From Clonostachys chloroleuca (lineage: Eukaryota; Ascomycota; Sordariomycetes; Hypocreales; Bionectriaceae): a DNA stretch of 64,000 nucleotides. The DNA lies in NCBI GenBank assembly GCA_037952775.1, contig JBANAY010000003.1:34782001-34846000 (forward strand). Direction: 5' to 3'. The translations under genes were made by a program, and so were the position numbers. Positions 57,224 through 64,000 of this stretch are shown piece after piece. Each line of letters begins with the position of its first letter. The first letter of the stretch is position 1. Below the pieces are notes generated by a model. The model saw only the letters and a program-made list of their open reading frames with translations. It was not told the origin of the DNA and did not search any database.

Positions 57224-60200
57224 AGTGATGTAGTCTTAGAGTTCCCGGATAGGCGAGATACAGCTTCAATTCTCGTGACCGATAGAGCACAAGATGGTAG
57301 AGAAAAAAAGGGCAACAAATGGCAAGCAACAGAGTAAATAATAAACGATGACCTAAGAACATTATGCGCCACAACCTCCCTTTTGCCAAGGCCGAGGCCA
57401 TCATGGACTTACGGGCCAGATCCTTATCTCATTCCTCCAGTCTTAACATGACGCTTTACCTCCCCCTGCTCGCAGGATGCTTAGCTGTCAACGGCATTAT
57501 GACCACTTCCACACACACGGGCCGATGCACGACTGCTGTACGCCACGCAGAGTCTAAAATTGGGTAGGATTTTTGTAGATGGAGGAGCAATCTCTGTAAG
57601 AAATCTTCCCCAACGGGGAATTAAACGAACACATCACGAAGTGATGGTGTTGTACGCCACCAGTCCCGGCGTAACAATGAGGGGCGCACCCTCACCAAAG
57701 TCGCAACAGAACTGCTCAGTTGGGCTGACTGAGACAAGAATAAAGCAGGGGGCCAATGCCATGTTGACCCGCCACTCAGAGGGGGAAGTTCAGCAAGGTT
57801 CGGTACCGGAGCGTTTATGATGGTATTCTCCATTCATACGGTTTTGTTCTAGCGGTTCTCTTTGAACCAGGGATAGCTAGCCCTATGTCTAAAGATAGCC
57901 ACGTTTTCGTACGAGCATTGACCGTTATCTGCCTCGCATGTAGGTAAAATCGGCCAGCGGCCAACACCTTAATCAGGATCGTTTCGAGTTCCACTACCCC
58001 CATCAAAACGACCAACAAGACAAGGTCAAAACTCTAGCGAAAAAATACTCCCGAATTGCATCCATACAACCTGCGCTGCCAACTTTGTGTTGCTTTGAGG
58101 GTTAAGGTGCCGTCACTTGACTGATGCGTTCTCCACTTCCTCTACCACGGTGTGAGCGGGCTTAGGCATACGAAGACGTGGAACATAGTCATTCATCCTT
58201 TTAGAGAGGCCTTGGATGACAATGACGGCATTGTGTAAGCGGCAGTTGGTTGCATTTGGTCCCATGCATGAAAGGAACATGACGAGCAGCTCCTAATATG
58301 AGCCTGGCTTCTCCTGTTAACCCATCCACCTGATAGGTACGAAAGCGCAGCGGTTGGTCTCTTTCCAAAAATATAACCCCCCTACATTCCTGAAGGGTTC
58401 GCACAATTCCGATTGAATACCTGTCGGTAAATCACCAGCCACTCTCAAAAAAACACAACGTTCCAAGTTTCAGCATTCCTCAACCGCCATCGGAGCTTTA
58501 CCCCCAAATTTCTTGAGGATTCTATTTCGGCAGTTAGGTTTCATATTTCCGGGTGGCTAAGCATGGGCTGGTCATCAAATTTGGGTACTTCGGTGCGGTG
58601 GTTACTCGATGAGTACGTGATTCTAGGGCTCGGACGCATGCAATCTCAAACGTTCTATGCCATCCCTGCTAATATGCCTACAGGAACTTTATCTCGCAAA
58701 GCCTCATTTGAGGAACTATATGCTCAATCTCCCGTACTTCGTATTCTTTGTCTTATAAAAACCTCGCTGTGAATATATAACTTTATAATATTCCCGAGGT
58801 ACGCCCAGCTCGAGCCCGACTAGAGAAGTGTAAACCAAGCAACGGGACTAAGGATCTTAGCAGATAAATTATGGCCAAGCCCTTAGTCCTGAGAGCACGT
58901 ATATTATAGGTCTCACCCAGTAGTTCCTGTAATTTGTCCTACATCGGTTGAGCCTATCCTTAGACTAATCCTGGCGGCCTGTATAAACGATACTAAGTCC
59001 ACTGTATTGGGAAAGACTAAACTATTAGCCAATAGTATGGATAATAGTAGAGAGAATATGCTTACGGTAAAAACGAGGGAAATAAATTGGAATTCAGAAG
59101 TTTTAGGAAGGAGTCTAGCCTCGTAGGTTTGATTGGATTAGATCGAATACTTTATAGGGTCTACGGAAAGACTTATTTATTATAGACTAGCTATTTCAAA
59201 AGCGAATTTGTAAGTGGGAATGGTCCGGGGGTTTCCTATTTGAAGGATCTAGCTCTTTATACAGGTCTGTTCATCCTAATATTATAAGTGGCCTCGACTC
59301 AATTTTTAGTGCCGACCAAAACTCTAGACCTCGGAATTGCTCCAGTAGTATTTGTACTCTCTTCCAGGATATCCTTTACTTTGTGCGTATATATCTACTT
59401 ATCAGATGTAGAGGTCAGTCTAAAGAAGTAGTGATGCGGACAATAGCTCAGATATAATCGAGTCTGTGATTTACGAGAGGACGAATACTTCAAAAATTGA
59501 TTGGTCCCAGGTACATTGAATTCTATACAAATCGACGGGAGGACATTGGAACCGAGGATAGTTTGGACAATGTTTCTTTCCGGCGGACAGGTGTTCCTTG
59601 TGAGGCTCTTTCCGGGGCGAGCCTTTTGATATACAATATGGTATAGCGCATGTCCTGGGCATCCAGAAGGTAAATAACGGGAGGAGAGAATACGGTATAT
59701 TGCCTTCTGGGGTATTTTAACGTTAATATACATTTGCTATATGGGGAGCTATATGGGGAAGGAGCCAAGATATTTCTCAAGCTTCAGGAGTAAATCTCAA
59801 AGCAGAAAAAGGATTGTATAATTTTCATGTGGTTTCTACTAAACAGTCAATTCAGAAGCTATCGCTATTACTCTTGAAGTGTTTAGGCATTATCGCCGCC
59901 TGGTTCACTATAGCGGCTGAGTCGAGCGATCTGTTTGATACTGTGCTAGCTTATATGTCAGATCCCCCTTTCTCGCTCGCAGTTAATAGTATATCCTAGT
60001 ACGGATATTTCAGCGGCTCTATCCAAATGCTCGATAACAACATCAGAATGATCTGTCGGATGCACTACAAAAATATATTCCAGTCTACGTTTTACACAGG
60101 TATTGAAAAATGCTTTGGCCATCAAGATCCACAAACACTCTCCAGTCGTGGGATACAGATATGCCTCCCGGTGTGGAAGATCGACGATAGTGACCTTCTG

Positions 60201-61219
60201 ACATATTCCACTATCCTTGAGAGAATTACGTCCGAAGTGAAAGCCCTAAGTTGATGCATATGATAAGCTCAAAAGCTAGTTACTCTGCATGGTTCTCGAC
60301 TGCTCGGGAGCTGAGATGAAGTTGGATTACTTATCCTTTCCCCGACAATTCTCCAAAGGACATAGTTGAGATCAAACAGCTTCCTACTTACGGCCAATGA
60401 CCCAGGACTCTCTATACAATTGCTGAGATGGAAGATGGCTTTCAAGGCAAACTGTTGTGAGATCCAGCTCCACAGCGGTAATACGATCTTGATTGAAAGT
60501 ATTCCTGTGACTACAACTGGCCGCTTTTACCATCGCACGGATATTCAACCTCCTCAAGCATGCACTAGCAACATATTTCCAGCTAGTCTAGACTACTCAA
60601 AATCAAAAGCATTGGTAATACTCTGAAAACTATGGGATTTTCATATGGACCTGCTGGAAATCCGTTCCAATCATCTAACGACTGGAACCGATCTCTGGGG
60701 GGCTCGGAATCTCGGCCAGTAATATCAAACAGCTCTTCTTCTAATCATCCAAACATGAGAAGATAATGAGGGCATATATCTCTGTGGGCTCTTCGAATGA
60801 GCTCAGCCGCACCGGGGGATTGCTGAATGGACACATGCTGCTCGCAAGTTGAGGTTTTGATTTCTTATTCCCAAGGACAGCATGTGTGTCCAAAACATAA
60901 TGAGCTGTGATTCGATTCACCAAACCGGTTGTACGTGAGCTATTCCACGTCTAATCTAACCGGTACACGATGATAATAAACGTCGCCAGGCAACAAATAC
61001 ATGAGTGGATAGGTACTCAACATTGGCCCCAACTATCGGGCATACTGAAGCCTGGAGAGAACTAACTCAGATAAACAGATGTTTTGGGATACCCCGTCTG
61101 AACGGTTCCAAAAGAAGATTCTAGCAGTTAACCAAGACCTCGAATATCCAAATCACCCTCAAACAACATCCGGCTCCAAAACACCGTCCCAAATTTTTTA
61201 ATAACCATAACCCCGTTCT
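57224..61219. other. Gene-poor, apparently decayed 4-kb region
   Basis: No intact gene. From about 58780 the sequence becomes rich in TA/AT steps and stops in all frames. Protein-like scraps occur on the plus strand at 59814-59999 and 60027-60254 ('ESSDLFDTVLAYMSDPPFSL', 'NIFQSTFYTGIEKCFGHQDP'), nearly contiguous and interrupted by a stop, and at 60366-60626 (NCCEIQLHSGNTILIESIPV). I cannot assign them. No terminal repeats or target-site duplications of a transposon were found by eye. Confidence 0.4.
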
Positions 61220-62934
61220 TCAAGGCGTGTGTGGTAATAACCCCAGAGTGGCCAGCTTCTCCGTCAGCTGCGGAACCCCAAACGGCAACTCCTCACCGAG
61301 CTCTTCCACAGATGGCCTCGCGTTCATGGCTGCCTCGTACAGGTCCGCCAGCCTGTGGCTGTCCCAGACACCCTCGCGCCTGCGCACAGATCTCAGCACC
61401 TCAATGCACTGCCGTAGGATCCCCTCGTCGCTCACGTTCCCAAACACCCTCGAGATGATGGGGATGAGGTGCCCGCCCAGCGCGAAGGTCGGCCCCTCGT
61501 TCTCCGCGTCCGCCTGGAACAGGAGAGCGAGCTTCTCCAGTATGGCGTGGCAGTCCTCCGGGGCTAGCTCGTCGTCGAGGCTGTCGAGCTTGGCCAGGCC
61601 CGTGCAGAGGGTGTGGTAGAGCGAGAGGGTCTGGACGCGGTGCTGCTCGTCCTTGGGGAAGGCGGTCTTCTCGTGTTGTTTTAGGAATAGGCCCATCCTC
61701 GAGATCCAATCTTGGAGGGTGGGTTTGCTCGACTGGAATGCGAAGCGGATAGAGTCGTGGCTCAGGGATAGTGGTTTAATGTCGTCGGCCGTCTCGTCGG
61801 AGTCGCTCTCTTTCGGTAATTTGGAATGGTGCGAGAGCGCAAGATAGCTCTGCACGTCGTCGACAGCAAACAGCATCTCCATCGCCGTGATAGCATCCGG
61901 AAACGGGATAGTCGGGTCTCCGATGTCGGCAATCTGAGGCTCCAGGTCGGGGAGGTAGAATGTGTCAAAGGCTTGGAAGTCAGCAAAATCCTGCCATATT
62001 CGCAGCAGCACGGTGGACATGGTCGGGACAAAGGCCGCCACGCTGCCCTGATTCGTATGATACTTGCGAAGGGCGGAGAGGATCAGGCAGCCCGCCTGCA
62101 AGTGCTTGATCGCCTCCGGGACGCGGCCGTGCAGGCTCTCGATGTAGACGAATATGATGCAGCAGACCATGCTGACCTGGAGGTGCTCGACCGTGTTCGT
62201 CGTCACCGTCTGCTTGATCTGGTTGACGGCGTCATTGTACTTGGTGACGGCCAGCCGGCTGTAGCTCACGGTATCACCGACCTGCTGACCTACGAAGGAT
62301 CTATGCGCGCCGCCCAGGGCGCACAGGGCTTGCTTGATGGGCTCTGCCGAGTTAGATAGAGGCAGGGCGAACTTATACCAGAACCCCGCCGGGTCATCGA
62401 ACCTCACGGAGTCCTTGAACAGGAACTGGTTGGCGTGATGTAGCAGGAAAGCATCGGCCGGGGTGGAGAGCACAACCAGCGAAGGGCCGCTGTTCAGTCG
62501 GAAGTTTAGAGAGCTTGCGCCTCGTCGCAAAAGCGGCAGCGGGTTGATCAGTACATTGTCTCTCCGGAACCCCAAGCCGGGGTCCTCCATCGGCAGCTCG
62601 TCGATGGTAGTGAGGGTGGTGTCTGGCTCGTCATAGCCCTCGCACTCGAGCTCGTCAGCGGTGCAAGTGTGGCAAAGAGGCTTCTGTAGATCACACGCGC
62701 GGCGTCGGTTTCTTGAGAAGGGACAAGACGGGTAAGCCTAGATCTCACAAAGGTTCCCTGGGCGGGTGTACTGACTTGCTTCACGCCCGCGTCAGTAGCC
62801 TGCCCAGCCAGAAGGGGGTGGAGAGAGAGAGACACTCCGAAATCTCATCGCGACGAAACGACCTACCAGGTAATGCATCCGGCCATGAGCCTCTTCCACC
62901 GCCGGCGATGGTGCTTCCAGATGGGAGGGGCCAT
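61220..62934 (-). CDS. Zn2Cys6 transcription factor with an unresolved first junction
   Basis: The main exon (about 62711-61220) encodes the second half of a zinc cluster, 'RNRRRACDLQKPLCHTCTAD' and ELECEGYDEP, then a fungal-specific TF domain of the PF11951 type: FLLHHANQFLF, 'KQALCALGGAHRSFVGQQ', 'VSMVCCIIFVYIESLHG', 'HLQAGCLILSALRKY', to the end LGLLPHTP. Upstream, 62934-62867 encodes MAPPIWKHHRRRWKRLMAGC plus I-T, the typical basic leader and first zinc-cluster Cys. Joining them with the only good donor (GTAGGT, 62866) and acceptor (CAAG, 62712) keeps phase but creates TGA where the second Cys should be. So either splicing is unusual, or a small deletion disabled the DNA-binding domain, leaving a 456-residue protein from the ATG at 62590. 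Confidence 0.75.
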
Positions 62935-64000
62935 TTCTCTTGCGCGCTCACATGAACATCGGCCCCAGTCAGAGTTTGGATGCGGCACAGAAGCAACATG
63001 CGGGGGAGGACAGGCCGGCAAAAAGCCTCAGTGTCAGGGATTCCCCCTAAAACCAAGACGGTCAGTCAGTCGATCAAATCGGGGCTCTCGCTGGGACTTA
63101 TCAGCGCGCGAGGTAGGGCACGATGCCATGCGGTGCGATCCAGACAGAAATGCAGGAAGAGACAACGAATCGAAACGTCCCCTGTCACGCAGCTCTCGGC
63201 TGGTGCCGTGAGACGAAATCCACGCCATCCCTCCACTTGGGCGAGCGAGCACGAGGGAGCTGATTGGTCGAGTCGTACCAACGAGAGGTATCCGTCTAGC
63301 CATGATTCTGCCCCCATCCGGTTGGCTTTTCCCATCACGGGCCCCTCTTTTCCCAGCGAATGAAGTCCGTATTGGCCTGGGGGAAGACGATCTAAGATTG
63401 GAAGCAGGCCAATAATTACTCATCCTGGTGCGCCAGCGTTCGGTGAGCACGGCACTTTCTGCTCTGTGCTCGGGCCTGGATGCAACTGTACCGCAGGATT
63501 CATACCCGATGCATGCTGAACGAGAACGATAGCCTGCGCCGTAGTCTGTGCAGAAACGGCTCTCGGGACTCACACGAGTCGGTCTGGGTCTGCGGGGGGG
63601 CTGAGCAAATGCATGGCATTCCTTGGCCCAGGCGCCGTTCAATCGTTCTAGGAACTTGTCACGGACGGCACAATTAGGCAGCTATTCGATTTAGGGCCTT
63701 TCCAAACACTCTAATCCATGACGAGATTTATGATAGAAGAAAAAGGGGAGAGGAAAAACCCTACGATGTATATCTGCCATACCACCAACACATGCCAGTG
63801 AGGTAGATGTCAATCGTGACTTAGGGTTCACTTTATCCACCCATTCAGCCATTGATTGGTAGGACCATCGGGAAAAGACCAGTCCGCTGCCTGCATGTTT
63901 TGCCTAATCGAATTTCGTTGTCTTTCCTGTCTTGCTCTGCCGTGTGTGAATGCCAAACCTCCGCCCCCCTTGTCCTCCCCTGCCACCCCCTTCATGTTCC
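62935..64000. other. Upstream region of the terminal C6 regulator
   Basis: GC-richer than the gene-poor stretch before it, no supportable gene. The minus-strand frame 63034-63642 (about 200 codons) is low-complexity, Arg/Ser-rich, without motifs, and is more likely a leader/promoter with chance openness. Confidence 0.5.

Noticed and set aside
61826..62359. 177-codon plus-strand ORF opposite the last C6 regulator
   Set aside because: Mirror of the regulator coding strand, no motif.
63034..63642. 202-codon minus-strand ORF near the window end
   Set aside because: Arg/Ser-rich low-complexity translation without domain features; more likely a chance open frame in GC-rich leader sequence.
1..64000. 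tRNA, rRNA and CRISPR searches by eye
   Set aside because: No tRNA T-loop/A-box pairs, rRNA segments or spaced direct repeats were seen; a dedicated scan (tRNAscan, Infernal) would settle it.

Overview
This window looks like chromosomal DNA of a filamentous ascomycete, probably Eurotiales (Aspergillus/Penicillium-like), although no marker here fixes the species. The genes carry one to seven short GT-AG introns (about 49-97 nt) with CTAAC/CTGAC-like branch sites. The families present (C6 zinc-cluster regulators, DUF3425 bZIP-like proteins, an ABC-C pump, sugar porters, a psi-factor-type oxygenase, CAZymes) are typical of such fungi. I rebuilt 23 gene models from reading frames plus splice sites, including one frameshifted short-chain dehydrogenase gene, and added two low-confidence ORFs and two further gene relics.

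Layout. 0-14 kb: BTB/POZ protein (-), ABCC/MRP-type transporter (+), MFS sugar porter (+), a DLH-like/SnoaL-like protein (+) convergent with a microbial-type PARG (-). 14-24 kb: VOC/glyoxalase protein (-), a decayed gene resembling HeLo/amyloid-motif cell-death proteins, a four-helix membrane protein (-), a secreted GH43 (+), a 67-aa small protein (-). 24-31 kb: NmrA-like reductase (-), DUF3425 bZIP-like protein (-), an orphan C-terminal piece of an MFS drug transporter, an SRPK-like kinase (+). 31-40 kb, mostly minus strand: a Ppo-type fatty-acid oxygenase with an apparently dead P450 half, a C6 regulator, the frameshifted short-chain dehydrogenase. 40-51 kb: secreted CE16-like esterase (+), mitochondrial OsmC/Ohr protein (-), AAA ATPase (+), secreted GH36 alpha-galactosidase (+), HSL-type alpha/beta hydrolase (+). 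53-57 kb: a secreted two-domain protein with a C-terminal AIM6/PI-PLC-like barrel (+), a secreted SGNH esterase (-). 57-61 kb is gene-poor and looks decayed. 61-63 kb: a C6 regulator (-) whose zinc-cluster exons do not join cleanly.

Themes. Four secreted carbohydrate-active enzymes (GH43, CE16-like, GH36, CE3-like SGNH) and a sugar porter point to plant-polysaccharide use; they are scattered, not one operon-like unit. The most unusual observations are the Ppo enzyme lacking recognisable P450 heme-ligand and ExxR motifs, the unrecognised cysteine-containing domain fused to the AIM6-like barrel, the het-s-like relic, and two genes with apparent breaks (dehydrogenase and C6 regulator). Everything here was read by eye: family assignments rest on motifs, and splice sites are predictions without transcript support.
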